Source: Cyathus striatus
Lineage: Eukaryota > Basidiomycota > Agaricomycetes > Agaricales > Nidulariaceae
DNA length: 64,000 nt
Direction of reading: 5' to 3'
Assembly (NCBI GenBank): GCA_025738555.1
Contig: JAOVFP010000023.1
Span: 372,001-436,000 of the forward strand
Below the pieces are notes generated by a model. It was not told the origin of the DNA, ran no database searches, and saw only the letters and a list, made by a program, of their open reading frames with translations. This document shows positions 1 to 12,760 of the stretch, piece by piece (the first letter of the stretch is position 1; each line of letters begins with the position of its first letter). Both the position numbers and the translations under genes were made by a program.

Positions 1-1067
1 TTGATTTATTAATGTATGTAGACATTAAACTGTTGCTTATAAACAGTAAGTACTTACAATTTCTAATGATATGGCAGCATCGAGTATAATCTATTACTAT
101 GGAAATATATGTGTTACAATCCAAGCTTTATTTACTACTTACTGTTGGTTTACTGTAAGGCAGTAGCACAATTATCTACATAAATCTATAAATATAATAA
201 AGTTCTTACATATAGTACTTTATATTTAGCAAAGAATACAACAATGACAGCACGATGTAAATGTTATAATTATTGTTTTTAATATAACTAATAATTTGTG
301 TTGAATACAAGTTGAATAAGAGAACACCTTGAGTCTGACTTGTGCTCTTGCTTTCCATTAGACCACATTGACATTTATTCACTCAACAGCCATCACCTTG
401 CCACTAAGGTCATACACTCATTTCGCAGCAGGGTAAATATATTTTACATATTGTACTTTATGTATTTCATTATGCTGCTCTCTTTTTATGTACTAAATGT
501 TCTTGTACTGTGCTGCACAGCACGCTCTGTGGCACATTTTCCTTCTTATATAGTTTATTCCTTTATCTCTGAGTAAAAGACTTGTAGTATATATAAGTAT
601 GTGTACTTTAGCTAGGACACCTCAGATGTTGTTCATGATGCTGAGATGAGTTTTTTTACTTGTACATAATGTATCATTTACTTACAATTATCTACTAGGT
701 GAATCACTTTAGGAGGTACTTAATATATTAGCCATTGTTCATGATGCTTACTAATGAATCACTCTAAGTTTTCTTCAATTTGTCCTCTATACATTTATAC
801 CTCTTGTAACTGTTTACAGAATATTTTTTGCGTGTACAGCCTGTATAAAATGAGGATGCACTAAACTATGTGTAGACATAATAAATTACTTATGTAGCAT
901 GTGCTTCAAGTTATAGATATAACATTAATATAACACCTAAATACATCTACCTACTGTATAAATACAGAATGTACTTATATTTCAAATTTATATATTTTAA
1001 GGTGCTATGCAAGTAGGTATCCTCACACAACTATTATTGAACGATTCTAAAGGTCAAAAGCTGCTAA
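1..1067. other. AT-rich intergenic DNA, no gene seen
   Basis: No reading frame here looks like a protein; the longest is about 78 codons and low in complexity. The DNA is AT-rich. A short phrase around ttcatgatgct followed by a gaatcact phrase occurs near 630-715 and again near 735-770, which suggests old duplicated repeat DNA. A stretch at about 300-370 read on the minus strand resembles a tRNA A box but has no B box. The last 100 bases are presumably the promoter of the peptidase gene that follows. Confidence 0.6.
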
Positions 1068-2127
1068 ATGCCAACTGTAAGCCCTACGTCGAATATGCAT
1101 GATCCGGATCCATCAACATTTCGCGTGCTCCTTACCGGGTTTGGAGTAAGTCCATCTGCTTTCGCTATCTAGCGTCATAGCAGAAAACGTGATACATTGG
1201 AAGAATAGCCATTTTCTCATCATCAGATAAATGCTTCATGGCTAGCTGTGAAGCCGTTACATGATACCCTTTTCTTTACTGAAGCCCCTCCGCATCCTTT
1301 GAATACATCCGAAGGAGCACCATCGAGTACCACACGTGCAATACATATATCTGCGTTGGAAATACCCGTATCCTACGAGGCAGTTCTGGATGTTGTACCC
1401 CTTCTCCATCTCCGACCCCCCATTGTTCCTGTGTCTATTTCAAAGTTTCCATCTCCGCCAAATGGCGGTTATGATTTTATTTTCCACATAGGTGTCGCTG
1501 GCCGTGGACCTCTAAGAATGGAAAGACTAGGACATAAGCTAGGATACAACATGAAGGATGCAAATGGAAAACTAGCTGCCATCGTCCATTCCTCTTCGAA
1601 AGGATACAACGGAGTACCTGAGGGCGTGCAGATGATGCAAAACATGGTGAAGGATCAGCATGGAATGGATGTAGCCGATACTGCAGAGGACACTGTAGTC
1701 AGACCCACACGCGGATTTGGTCCTGGATATGAAAAGTTCGCCGATGAAATAACAACAGAAATTGACGTTACCAGATTAGTGCAGGAGCTTAAGCAGTCAG
1801 GAATAGAGGTATCCGTCCCTTCCTGCGCGTATTTGACCGCGTTACCGAATGTTTTTTTGGTAGCAGGTATATTCATCTATGGACGCCGGGCATTACCTAT
1901 GTGATTTCATCTATTATTGTTCTTTGGCTGAGGCAAAGCGCAATGCCAAACTCGACGAGAAACGCAAGACTCCGCATGTTCTTTTTTTGCACTGCCCTCC
2001 TGTTAATCAACCTCTTAGCACCGAAGAGGTCACCGACGCCATTAAACGTATTATTGTTTGGGTATGCAAGGAAAGTGAGACGATAAACAATACAAATGAG
2101 GCTTCCGGGATGCTCATGATATCTTGA
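1068..2127 (+). CDS. Pyroglutamyl-peptidase I (peptidase family C15)
   Basis: This cysteine peptidase removes N-terminal pyroglutamate from peptides and is expected to be cytosolic. I read three exons, 1068-1145, 1209-1808 and 1867-2127, giving about 312 residues. The first intron splits the family signature so that LLTGFG joins PFSHHQINASW. The second joins SGIE to VYSSMDAGHYLCDF. The expected catalytic residues are visible: Glu in RMERLGHK (about residue 131), Cys in DAGHYLC (about 238) and His in LFLHCPP (about 268). The intron placement is inferred, but both junctions keep frame and restore conserved blocks. The protein is longer than bacterial enzymes (about 215 residues), mostly through an insert around residues 50-100, which is common in fungal members. 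The start is the first ATG before the signature. The APS kinase gene follows on the same strand about 420 bp downstream. Confidence 0.87.
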
Positions 2128-2551
2128 CATCATGGGTATTGAGATGGATGTATCTCATATATCTTACGTTATTTTCTCCTCACGACAGAATGATTTCCCA
2201 TTTTGAAGGCTTCGATAATATTTGAATAGCGCTGTATGTTCCTTTTAGGTGTACCTACCTTGGTCTACATTCCATGCTATCATGTACTTCCTGAACTGCT
2301 TATGTGGAGTGTCAGGAGGTTATTTACTACTTATTGTTGACTTATTGCCCTATCGGAGAAGACCGTATCGATGAGATGATGAATCGCGTTAAGGTCGCGC
2401 CATCGGTTGCAACGACACCTTAGTATACTTAAACACCATCAAAGATGTTGTCGCAGGTTGTTGCCCCGAACTTCATTGCTTAACAGGAGATAAATTCTCT
2501 GACGCAACACTTTAATCAGAAATTAGAGAATTGTTTACAGTTAATAGTATT
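2128..2551. other. Intergenic spacer between two plus-strand genes
   Basis: I see no gene. The space should hold the 3' end of the peptidase transcript and the promoter of the APS kinase gene. No clear terminator or TATA element stands out. Confidence 0.5.
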
Positions 2552-3379
2552 ATGGCCACCAATATTACATTTCATCCAGGTACGTATGACAAGTGTTATC
2601 ACTCTTACTCACCTCTTCCATGATTTTGTGATCTAGGATCTGTAACTTCACCCGAGCGGGGAAGCTTTTTAAATCAAAGAGGCCTCACTATATGGCTCAC
2701 CGGACTCAGTGCGAGTGGAAAGGTCAACAACTTGCTTTGTTCGTTCCATATATTGACTCTTATCCTCCTGTTCAACAGTCTACTATTGCTTGTGCTCTAG
2801 AGCAACATCTCCTGCACTTGCAAAAGTTCGCATATCGACTAGACGGTGATAATATAAGGTTCGGTCTGAATAAAGACCTTGGTTTCGACGACAGGTCGAG
2901 GAGCGAGAATATTCGACGTATTAGCGAGGTACCGTACGGTGCTTAACCACTTTTCGGGATCGTGATGACATTCTCTAATTTAGGTTTCAAGGCTTTTTAC
3001 TGATGCTTCATGCATTACAATTACTGCTTTCATTTCTCCTTATCAAGTGGACAGGGCGCTCGCCCGCGAGCTGCATGTTAAAGCATCCTTACCATTTGTT
3101 GAGGTTTTCATTGATGCACCTCTTCACGTGGTAGAACAACGAGACCCGAAGGGTCTTTACAAAAAGGCCAGGGCGGGAGAGATTAAAGGTTCGTGCAGTC
3201 AGTTTCTTTTTCCTCATATAAAAACTTTACGACCGATTTCAGAATTTACTGGTATATCTGCACCATATGAGGCACCCACAGCTCCAGAAATTCACATCAA
3301 GACACACGAAACCTCTATTGAAGATGCAGTGCGCATTGTTACAGAGTATCTAATCGAAAAAGGATATATAATAATATAA
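2552..3379 (+). CDS. MET14: Adenylylsulfate (APS) kinase
   Basis: APS kinase phosphorylates adenylyl sulfate to PAPS in the sulfate assimilation pathway, in the cytosol. Five exons can be read: 2552-2579, 2637-2722, 2779-2928, 2984-3188 and 3243-3379. They encode about 201 residues, the usual length for the fungal single-domain enzyme. Residues 32-40 form the P-loop GLSASGKST, split by an intron after the lysine. Further family blocks are [42 protein letters not shown] and [12 protein letters not shown]. Each intron is 54-57 bp with GT-AG ends, and the frame is kept throughout. The start ATG lies in a short 28-base first exon. No sulfurylase domain is attached. Confidence 0.92.
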
Positions 3380-3422
3380 TTACCACTGATACCTGTCGAA
3401 CACCTATATGAGCTGCTACTTC

Positions 3423-6067
3423 TTACACATGTAACGCCTCGATAGTGTTTTCAGGACTATACTCGTTTCCTGAGGTTGATTCTTGCTCCTCTTCTATGGT
3501 CGTCGACATCGCCGAATCCAAAAGGTTGTTGAATCCAGACTCAATTGTGGAGAGCCAAGACATCAAATCATTAATAGTATGCGCAAGCACTGAATGCGCA
3601 TTTTCACTTTCTATCAAACCGGGATAGTCCAAAGGTGCAACTGTGGGTAGTGTTGTTGATGACGAGGAGCTTCCCAATAATGCAAAGGTCCTTTCGTTTG
3701 CGCCGCTCGGGTTCGTATATTTGAACTTAAAGTAGCATTACTACTGGATGCAAATCCAGGTTCCCGAAAATCAGGATGTTCGCGACCAGCATCGTTTGAT
3801 GATGGTACAGATGAGCCCAAGTTACTTGGGATAAACGAAAAATTTCTGTTTGCTACAGCAACTGATGGAGAAGGAGGAAGAAGATCTTTCATGCCAACAT
3901 GGTAGTCAGATGATAATGCTGGTATCTGCATTTAAGTAGCATGAACTAAATGCTCGAAAATTGAGGAGATACCACCCACCTTAAGCACATCTTTTAAACC
4001 AGGAGTTCCTAGACCATTAGAAAGATAACCAAGGGAGCCTTCTGTGCGGCCTTTCTCACTTATGGAGCGAGAAAATAATTTACGGTTCAATGAAGGGGAC
4101 ACCAATGGATCCGGGTTTATATTACCCTTGAAGGACATATATTCTTCATGCTCAGAATTCGAATTAGACGGCAGCGCTGTAGCAGAACGTGTGCGTGTTA
4201 TGGGTAAAGGCGTTGGAAGATCCGTTGCAACCAGTCGCTTCGTGGACGATGAAATATCCAGGGAGTAAGCTGCCTGATGCCCAGTGACATAGGTGCCACT
4301 TTTAGTAGGGCGGTCTGAATAAATCACATCAACATCGAGTCTCCCGTTTACCGCCTTTGGCGAGCGGGGTGTGGTCACCGGATACAGAGGAGATATTGGA
4401 AATTGAAAGGTGCCGGGTGAGACAACTTCATCTGCCTGAGTTTGGGTTTCAGCTGGGCTCTGTGAGCGTTTCTGACTCGTGCCCAGCCGAAGCGGCACCA
4501 TAGAAGATGGTGCATACGTCAATATGTCCGGAGTAATTTTCAGACCTGAATTTATTAATTCTTCTCCCGAGGTTTCATTGGTCACCGAGGATGGCCTAGA
4601 ATAATGCTCCACTTCAGACATGTCGGAGCTTAGTTCATATGCTTGTACAGGTTGATTAGAGTGTGTGCGAAGAGCACGCGGAGGAAATGCATAAGTAGAG
4701 CTTTTATCCAACGGCCCGTCAATCTCTTGATTTAAGGTTAAACTGGACGTCATCGTTTGCGGCTGTTCTTTGGAGGAGGTGTATATGTGGGAAGATTGTG
4801 CAAATGATGATTGAGCCGAGGCAGCAATTGAAGATTGGCTTAGATTCCCGTCATCAAATAAAGTGCGAAGTGAGGAAGGAAGGACAAGTGGATGGTGTGC
4901 GCGAATCGTAGTTTGCTCGTGAGCGCGGTCGCCCGATGCACTTAGGAGATTATCAGAATCAGAATAAACGGATCTTCCACGAACAGTATCAAATTCCCAG
5001 TTTTGCTCTTCTTTTTCTCCAAACCTAGGAAAGTACTCAATTTATGGGTCATATATGAAAGGCAAAGTGTGCTTACTCATTCTGGTCGTCCTGTTCCCAA
5101 TCCAAAGGACCAGCAAGACTAGCTCTTGGCCCCATGTTCTGCAAACGGATGATGAGATCCTTTAAAATCGAATTCGAAACTTTGGAGATGGACTTCATCC
5201 ACTTCGCTTTCATCAATTCATCTGCAGGAAGACGCTAAATTAATGAATAAGAATGACTCATATCAAAGGTATTGAGCTGCACACCTCGATAGGTAGTTCC
5301 CTAAGGCAAAGAGCCATAAAGTCACGCATATCTTTACTTCCCTCCTGCTCTGAAAGGCGGGGGGGTTTGGTTCTAGGAATGATATCCATGACCTTGAACT
5401 TGTCCAGATTAGAGTGAGGTGGGCTCCCCTTTATCATTTCGTAAATCATAATGCCCAAACTCCATATATCCGCTTTGGTGTCATATACAGGCACACTCTG
5501 TACAACTTCTGGAGCCATCCAATATGGGGTTCCCGTCAACGTATTCCTTTTACTGGATGTTGTTGCGAGAAGGGCTGATACGCCAAAATCACAAATCATA
5601 ACCTTCCCTGTGGCATTAACAAGTATATTAGCGGCTTTTATATCCCTATGTATGACAGGGACTTTGTGGAGGTAGCTTAAACCAATAAGGACCTCTCTTA
5701 TAATGACAGAGACATACTTCTCCTCGAGGCAGCCATCTTTGGAGGCTTTCATCAAGGAAAGAACACTTCCACCTTGGGCACACTCCATGACAATCCAAAC
5801 GCGGGGACCATCCATATAGCAGCCATAGTACTTGGTTATATTTGGGGCGTCTCTAAGCTGTGTGAGCAAAGACACTTCTCTCTGGATGTCGCCAACGTCG
5901 TCGTCTGGAGTATCTAAATTGATGATTTTGAGAGCAACAATGTTTCCGGTTGGAATATGTTTTCCTTTGTGAACAGATCCATAGGCGCCTTTCCCAATGG
6001 TTTCGAGACGTTGATAGAGCTGGTGCACTGAAGGCTGCTGAGACATCAAAAAACGAGATGGGAACAA
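3423..6067 (-). CDS. Ste20-family GCK-type protein kinase (Kic1/Nak1/Sps1 group)
   Basis: The N-terminal 270 residues are a serine/threonine kinase with all key parts: glycine loop IGKGAYGSV, lysine in VALKII, HRDIKAANILV, DFGVS and GTPYWMAPEV. This pattern matches germinal-centre kinases, which in fungi act in the morphogenesis (RAM/Orb6) network. That function is from family knowledge. Exons read as about 6067-5285, 5234-5077, 5024-3980, then from 3925 to the stop at 3423. The long serine-rich C-terminal part lacks recognisable domains. It ends in a short helical segment with MSWLSTIESGFNNLLDSAM. A further intron near 3700-3800 is needed to join two frames, and I could not fix its borders. 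Two in-frame ATGs (6067 and 6046) could start the protein. It is divergently arranged with eIF2B-gamma, about 280 bp away. Confidence 0.87.
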
Positions 6068-6345
6068 GGGGTATAAGTATCTGAAAAAAGAGGAAAGGAA
6101 CAGGATTAGAGAGTGTTCACAAGCAGGATAAGATTTGGGGTGGTTGGGCTGTTAATAAGGTAGTAGTAAGTTAAGTAGTAGTAAGTAAGCTTAGTATTCG
6201 GAGCAGCAGTAAGCGCAATAAATAATTGAAATATTATTTTACGGATCATGTGAGTACGTATATAAATAATCTTATCGAAGATCGCTTTCAAGTAATTACG
6301 CCCTCGTCGAGTGCATCGTCTTCGACCCTCGAGTTGCCGTCTCTA

Positions 6346-8246
6346 ATGGATTTAGACACCGTAAAATCAGAGCAAATTACGAGAGAATTTCTTGCGGTAG
6401 TTCTCGCAGGATTTGGAAACGAGTTTGTCACACCGATTCGATTCGCTTTTCTATGATTTTTATGACTTTTGCCACCATTCTGCCAGGCTTCTCCCTCTTA
6501 CCGATGACTATGGTGACGAGCCTTGTCCCAAAGCGTTATTACCAGTTGCCAACAAACCTGTTATTGAATACACTTTGAGCTGGCTGGAACAGTCTGGAAT
6601 AAAAGGTTCGTTACTTCATTATTGCCTCCATTTCTTTCACACTATAATATTTATGTAACCGCAGACGTCCTTCTTATATGTCCGTCCATACATCGTCCAT
6701 CTATTTATCACCATATACACTCCGATGTCTCATCCTCCTCTCTCCGCATTGACCTTCAGACATACGACGAATCTCAGGACTCCAGCGTCGGGACATGTAC
6801 CCTTTTGCGCCACTTTTCCAGCCGCATAACAGAGGATTTTGTTCTTGTCTCCTGTGATTTTATGCCACCACCATCACTTCCCCTTACCGTTATGCTGAAT
6901 AAATTTCGTACTGATGCTGTCTCTTGTGGTGCAATTGCAACCACCTGTTGGTATGGTTTGCAGAAACCAGAAAAGGGTACTTTTCCTGAGGAGTGGGGCC
7001 CCCTTCCATTATCTGTTCCTATTGTCTGGGAAGAAGCTACAGGGACCCTTCTATATGTTGATACGCCGGATGACGTCGACCGTAACTCAGAAGAACTTGA
7101 GCTGCGCATGTCTTTGTTGTCTCGGTCAGTATTTCCCAGATTATTTCAATATTCTCTATCATCCGGGTCTAATATTGGCGTAACAGACATTCGCGGACCA
7201 AGCTTTCATCGTCTTTTCATGATTCCCACGTATATGTTTGCAAGCGATCTATTCTGGATGTACTTCATAAAAACCAAATTTGGATTCATTCCGCGAGGAA
7301 TTCATCCCTTGGCTCTGCAAAATTCAGTATCAGCGTAGCAAGCGCGAGAAATATACGAAAGGTTTAGCTTCTTCATTCCTGTTGTCAGATTCTGTCTCAC
7401 CTACCACCTGGTCTAGTTCTTTATCCTCACACCAATACATCTTCTCAACAACTAGCTTTGCAGCATTCGACACTGCTCCTGCACTCCGGCGATCACCACT
7501 TAATGCATTCTACATCAGTCCCCACTTCCCCTACTGATTCTGATACGGACACAGAGAATATTGCAAGTTTGAAAGTCGGCATCGTCGTACACCCAGCTGA
7601 GGCTGGTTTTGCGATTCGTGTTAACTCCATACACAACTTCCTAGAGATAAACAGACGCGTATGTATCCGAGCACTATATCGCCTGAGCCAGTTACCAACC
7701 TGCTTAGTTCCTTGCTGGCATTACATACGCGCTTCCAACAGATCCAAAGAATAGATCACTAATCGACCAAAGAGCTCAGATTTCCAATGATACCATTATA
7801 GGCGATTCAACACAGGTTTCCGAAAGAACTACTATAAAAAAATCGGTCATAGGGCGCCACTGTATCATAGGTAAAATGGTCAAAATTGTCGGATGCATAT
7901 TACTGGATCACTGCATCATAGAAGACGGGTGCGTTCATGGCATCTTACGTGAAAATAATGATCCGTGTCTGATAGGTAGAGAGAAGTGCCAAATTAGACA
8001 GCTGTATTCTGGGGAAAAACACGAAGATTGGCGCGAAGGCAGAACTCTCTCGTTGTGTAACTCAGGCAGGATATGATGTTGGGCCTGGAGGTATGTCATT
8101 GTTAGCAATGGAAACTTATACTAATGAGTATCGCAGAAACTGTGAAAGGAGAGAAGCTAGATGTTTCGGATTGGACCGCGCAGCAAAGTGACTCGGACAG
8201 TCTGAAAGGGGAAGACGACGAGAACTTTGATGATACTTTCGAATAA
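6346..8246 (+). CDS. GCD1: Translation initiation factor eIF2B subunit gamma
   Basis: eIF2B-gamma is part of the guanine-nucleotide exchange factor that recharges eIF2. The N-terminus is a nucleotidyltransferase-like fold: FLAVVLAGFGNELLPLT, PKALLPVANKPVIEY, SWLEQSGIKDVLLICPSIH. The C-terminal half has left-handed beta-helix hexapeptides (VIGRHCIIGKMVKIVGCILLD) after KVGIVVHPAEAGFAIRVNSI. The gene ends in an acidic tail. Exon 1 is 6346-6422 and exon 2 starts at 6487; an intron of about 55 bp near 7360-7415 also keeps frame. Near 7280, the segment reading HVYVCKRSILDVLHKN and the next conserved block DSFREEFIPWLCKIQYQ lie in different frames with no plausible intron between them. That is an apparent one-base frameshift in an otherwise complete gene, discussed in the findings. 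It is convergent with the eIF3c gene, about 165 bp apart. Confidence 0.88.
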
Positions 8247-8410
8247 CGACGTACGTACATACGGAGTTACTTGCCATGGTTGTGTTATGATTGGGTGCCT
8301 TCCAGCCCATGAGACTCAAAAATAAAAGTAATATAGCAATAGCAAATGTGATATGTAGTTCAAATACAGATGGTGACGGCAGCGCTGCACAAATGGCGTG
8401 AATGAAGAGT

Positions 8411-11358
8411 TTATGCTGGCCTTTGCGTTATGTGTCCAGGCATTTGATTTCCCAAGCCTTGAGAAAAGCGACCCCCTCTCCCACCCCGAGTACCACCTAC
8501 AAAAATTTAAGCTCACCATCAGAAATAATAACTGAGTTATGCTCACCTCGGGTACCCCGTGTTCTCTCCCCACGGCCTCTCCGTTCTTGTGCTTGTTCAC
8601 CGCGCTTTTCACCTTTATTTCCGTCCGTTCTCTCTCCCCAGGAACCTGTTCCACCCATCTTTGTATCCAACGACTTCTCATTTTGGTCGATCATAGTTCC
8701 TACTTTCTCGGCAATTGTCTGTGCCAATTGCTGCATTCGAGACAACTCAATTCGATGGAAGATGACAACACCGGCAGCATGATCGAGAGACGCGGACAAC
8801 TCTTCGTTCCAGATCATTTTGGAGACAATCGACGTCACAGTTCGGAGGGGTAGAGAGAAGGTACGCGAAAGCAGGGAAAGGGATAAAGAGCTATAATGAG
8901 GAGCGTATGTGAATAGGTAAGTCCGTAATCCCTGCTCCTGAATCCGTCTGATGCAGGTACATTATAAGCTTCAGTAATATTATAAGGGGCTAAACAACTT
9001 ACTTTGCCAACATATCTTTCACGTCTGCAGCCTCGGGCATCAGGCTCCAGATTTTGATACTTTGTATCAAATCTCGACACTGTTCCCATTCCCCATTCTG
9101 GAGCGCTTTGCTAGCCTGCATTATGTGATCCCTAGTGCTTTCTGGTGGGCCAGTGAACACTTGACGATCCGCGAAATCTAATAGTCGTCGGAATGGTTTT
9201 GAGATCGCCTTTCGTTTCAACTCCTCGGAATCAATGCTCGCAAGCAATGGAATCTCTACTAGCATACTGGATACTAGAAAGGCAGCTTCCAATAATTCGG
9301 TATTGATGTGCATGTGGAACGGTAGCTGTCGCTGCTTCTCCGCTTTCTCCTGTTCGGGAGTCAGCACTTGGAAACGTTGCTGGTGAACGCCTTGTGCAAG
9401 AAGTTCTTTAACTCTCTGAGTGGTAAATATCTCCTGAAGCGTAGCTTGCGCTTCCTTTATCAATCCTGAGCGGAAGGCGCAGAGGCCCAGCTGAACTACA
9501 GTTCGGTTGTAAAGAATTTGAGTAGCTACATCCGTAGAATGTATGGATTCCTGCAAATGTGACATCAGGAGCATGTCACGAGCTGTGTGAAAATCATTGT
9601 GAAGGGCGTGATGATATATGTGGCTAAGCATAGCCCGCGTCCTGAGGAGAGAGTTCCCCGATTTATAAAGGTAAACACATAGTGAGTGAATCAAAGATGA
9701 GGTAGTTCCATGAATTTGAAGTGTCATAGAAGGCTTAATCTCAGATGTGTCAACCGCAGATTCCAATGCTTGCACAACAGCGTTCGGCTTACATCAGACC
9801 AGTATTAGTCCCTGTATTTAAGTATGAAACTAAAAGCCTCACCTTTGAATAAATATGCTCCAAGCGGCGCATGATTACACGTCCGAGAGGATCGTCTTGT
9901 TTCGTTTGCTCATAAAAGGCTTGTGCACGGCATATTGTACAATAGAGGACTTTCTCGTCCTTAAGACGTTCAACGTACTCCGTACCATGCGGATCGATAT
10001 TCTGCAAGCTACGCGTAAACTCGTCATCTAGGCGGTCGATGAAACTAATAATGCTGCCCCGAATTCGAACAATCCCATTCTCTGTCGCAGGCGACCTTTC
10101 TGCCATTTCATCGTAGTCATCGGTAACTTCTTGAATGGAATAGTTCGAATCTGCAGCCACAATTGATACGAGTTGATCAACTTCTCGCTGTGCTGACAGC
10201 CAAAGTTCAGTGGGCATGTGGCTAGATACAGACGAATTGTAATCGAATCGGGAAGAGATCAGCGCGAGAAGTACACGGATGCGCTGGTACGAAGTTGCAG
10301 CAACTTCAAGGAGTTTTTCTAGTATCCTGATTTGTTCTGCGCGGTCGGTATTCTAATAAGAGGTGCGTAAGCGCGTAAAATAGGAAATAGCAACAACGCC
10401 ATGTACCTTCTTGCCTCTGGCTTCTTGAACGGCTTGCAAGTTTTTGAAAATGCTTTCGGAGGTGAATTGCATTACCTTCCCTCCCTTCCCCACTGTAGTG
10501 AACTCGTCTACTTCATCTTCGTCAGCAGTAGCTGCAGGACGACGACCGGTAACAGCAACGGTGGATGACGGTTCTCGGGATATTGAAGCCATATAGTCGC
10601 GCTCAAAAGCTTCTGGATCCTTCAATGTAAAACAGAGCAATCAGCAATGGGAGTGTCATCAATGTGCAGCAATCACCTCCTGGTACTTCTTGACGTCGTC
10701 TTCATTTTCCTTAACTGCTTTCTTAACTTTCTGTTTCATAGCCGTCAGAGCCTTTGCGTTTGTTGCATTCATTTTTTTCTTGGTCTCCTTTTCCTTTACG
10801 AGAGCGTTATTGATAGATGTCTCAAGGTTGACTAACGTCTTGATATAGAAGGGTGGGATTGGCTCTGCAACATTATGCTGACGCTGGATCATTCGAGCAA
10901 GTTTATCAAACTCTACGGAAGGATATAAATGTTCTTTCAAACATTCAGCATGAGTGGAACCCACCTGTCGAAATCGCGACCCAGTCATTTATTTTGAGAG
11001 CGTTCTCCATGGTCTTCCCAGTAGCCTCCATTTCCATCAATCGCTTTTCCTGTGCACTCAAAATTCGTACTCCAGGTTTCTCGTCTTCATCGCTCTCTTC
11101 ATCATCAGATTCACCAGCAAGAGGAAGTGTCGGTTTGGATGGACGCTTCGGTACGTCGCTATCACTGTCACTTTCCTCCTCGTCGGAAGACTCGCTTGAA
11201 GAAGAGTCATTGGTGCGCAGAAATCGGGACATTGCCGGCTTAGCGGCGGTGGTAGTTGGTCTGGCAGGAGCTTGCTCATCACCGCTGGACATGAGCTCAT
11301 CCTCAGAGGAATCGGAATCGGAATCGGAATCGCCTGCTTGTCTGAAAAAACGAGACAT
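8411..11358 (-). CDS. NIP1: Translation initiation factor eIF3 subunit c
   Basis: eIF3c is a core PCI-domain subunit of eIF3, which recruits the 40S ribosome. The N-terminus, MSRFFRQAGDSDSDS, begins a long acidic serine-rich region with a second copy of the motif as AMSRFLRTNDSSSS, typical of fungal Nip1. Next come GVRILSAQEKRLMEME, ALKINDWVAI and EFDKLARMIQRQ, then lysine-rich helices. The helical middle (MQALESAVDTSEI to WSLMPEAADVKDML) and the PCI/winged-helix end (ASLDHAAGVVIFHRIELSRMQQLA) follow. The last exon adds an RGG-rich tail, GGTRGGRGGRF, ending at the stop at 8411-8413. At least six short introns are needed. The donor after WVAIST near 10964 and the one before the RGG tail near 8550 are the clearest. 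The start is the first ATG of the acidic motif. Confidence 0.9.
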
Positions 11359-11522
11359 TTTGCGCTCCTAAATAAAGACTTCAAGCTTTTGGTTTAAATG
11401 GGATGAGAGATGAGTGGTAGGATAAGAAATGAGTTGAATCTGTTCAGTAGCTGCTGCACGTCCCTAACCAAAATTTAGAGTTGCGGCTCAAACCGAATTA
11501 CTTCAAACTCAGAAATTATGTA
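11359..11522. promoter_or_regulatory. Upstream flank of the eIF3c gene
   Basis: This short AT-rich stretch upstream of the minus-strand eIF3c start should hold its promoter. No specific element is recognisable. It runs directly into the repeat island. Confidence 0.35.
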
Positions 11523-11556
11523 ATTCCCACTAACTTTAGTTAGTTGGGTTATGGGG
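11523..11556 (+). repeat. Palindrome-containing dispersed repeat, copy 1
   Basis: This 34-base stretch begins attcccactaactttagt and contains the near-perfect palindrome actaactttagttagt. A second copy in the same orientation lies at 13860-13893, with the first 22 bases identical and only scattered differences afterwards. A palindromic end of this sort could be the terminus of a transposon, but I could not pair it firmly with a partner end. Confidence 0.6.
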
Positions 11557-11991
11557 CTCGAAATCAGTAGATTCCAGTGCCGTGAAGCCGTTGCAGGGTC
11601 GTGTATACGGAGTTCAATTCTTCGGCAGTTTGCTTATGGCACCTTTGTTCGTCCTCTTCAGATAAGTTACATTATGTACTGTTTTCCACTGTTCCCTTGT
11701 ACACCCCCAATCCCTTGTACACTGCCTGTTATTTTGGCAAGCAGGCCACCTACATAATTTTAGTCTTCTTATGACAACCTGAATACATCTTTTTTAACCA
11801 CATATGTTTATTTTTTAAGTCAGAGCATTCACTTCTTTTGTAATGTTCATATCTACATGTTTTTCCAATTTTTGCGAAATTTGTATCTTACCTCACAATT
11901 TTAATGCATCTTCTCAGGTCTCAAATTGTTTCCAATATCATCATACATATTATAAAAGTAATGACATTGTGTTATATTGTGTGGTTGTACC

Positions 11992-12404
11992 CATCAGCAA
12001 AACAGCATTTTACTTGTGGACTTGTATGGCTTGTATGGCCTGTGGAAGAGTCAGCAATCATTTACAATCACACATGTACTATTACTAATCTTAGGAGATA
12101 TATTGATTTTATGATAACACAATAAATATGCCAATTAACACCATAAAAAGAATGGAGGTACAGTCCATAGCTACATAGGTTTTATATCTGAAGTTTTTGA
12201 GAGAAATTAGCAATGGGAGGGGTACATTTCATGATCTCCTTAATTGAGTGACTAAGCAATGGTAGTACATATCAGGACATATGATCAGAACTTGTAGCTA
12301 AGCAACAATAACTTGTCACCATCAGATTTCCAGCACTTGTACAGCTTGTAAGGACTTGTACAAGCTGAAACAAGTTGCACAAGTAAAATGCTGTTTTCCT
12401 GATG
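11992..12404. mobile_element. Short inverted-repeat (MITE-like) element
   Basis: The segment 11992-12018, containing aaaacagcattttacttgtg, is repeated in reverse complement at 12378-12404 with one mismatch over about 27 bases. The roughly 410 bases between hold no gene and have several copies of the phrase cttgta. Size and structure fit a miniature inverted-repeat element. I found no convincing target-site duplication, so a simple inverted duplication remains possible. Confidence 0.45.
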
Positions 12405-12758
12405 CCCTAGGCAGCATGGAATGACAGCTTCATCCCTGGGATCAGGAAGGTAGAAGCTTCAGAATCACATCATGTGACATATTGTGACTTGTGACAGATT
12501 ACAGATGTCACAGATGTGTAATGATGTGTAACACTGTACAAAGGACTAGTGTGGGCAGAAATTTCTGAAAACAACAAAAAAACATACTACCCCTTCAGTT
12601 AGCATTGTATGCTCTTGAAATTTTGTACATATGATGTTTGAAGTGCTGCAAACATTTCTGTAAAATCAAATTCAATTGCAACTAACTACACAATCTACAA
12701 TTCTAACATCAAAATTTAGTGTACAAAGGAATGGTGGAAAACAGTAGTAGTACCTACT
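12405..12758. other. AT-rich spacer with short repeats, no gene
   Basis: No coding sequence is seen. A run of related words (tgtgacat, gtgacag, cagatgtcacagatgtg) occurs near 12470-12540 and again in altered form near 13570-13610, close to the right end of the next element. Confidence 0.45.
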
Positions 12759-12760
12759 TA

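Noticed and set aside
300..370. tRNA-like A-box (tggtctaatgg on the minus strand)
   Set aside because: No B box or cloverleaf partner stems follow, so it is not called as a tRNA gene.
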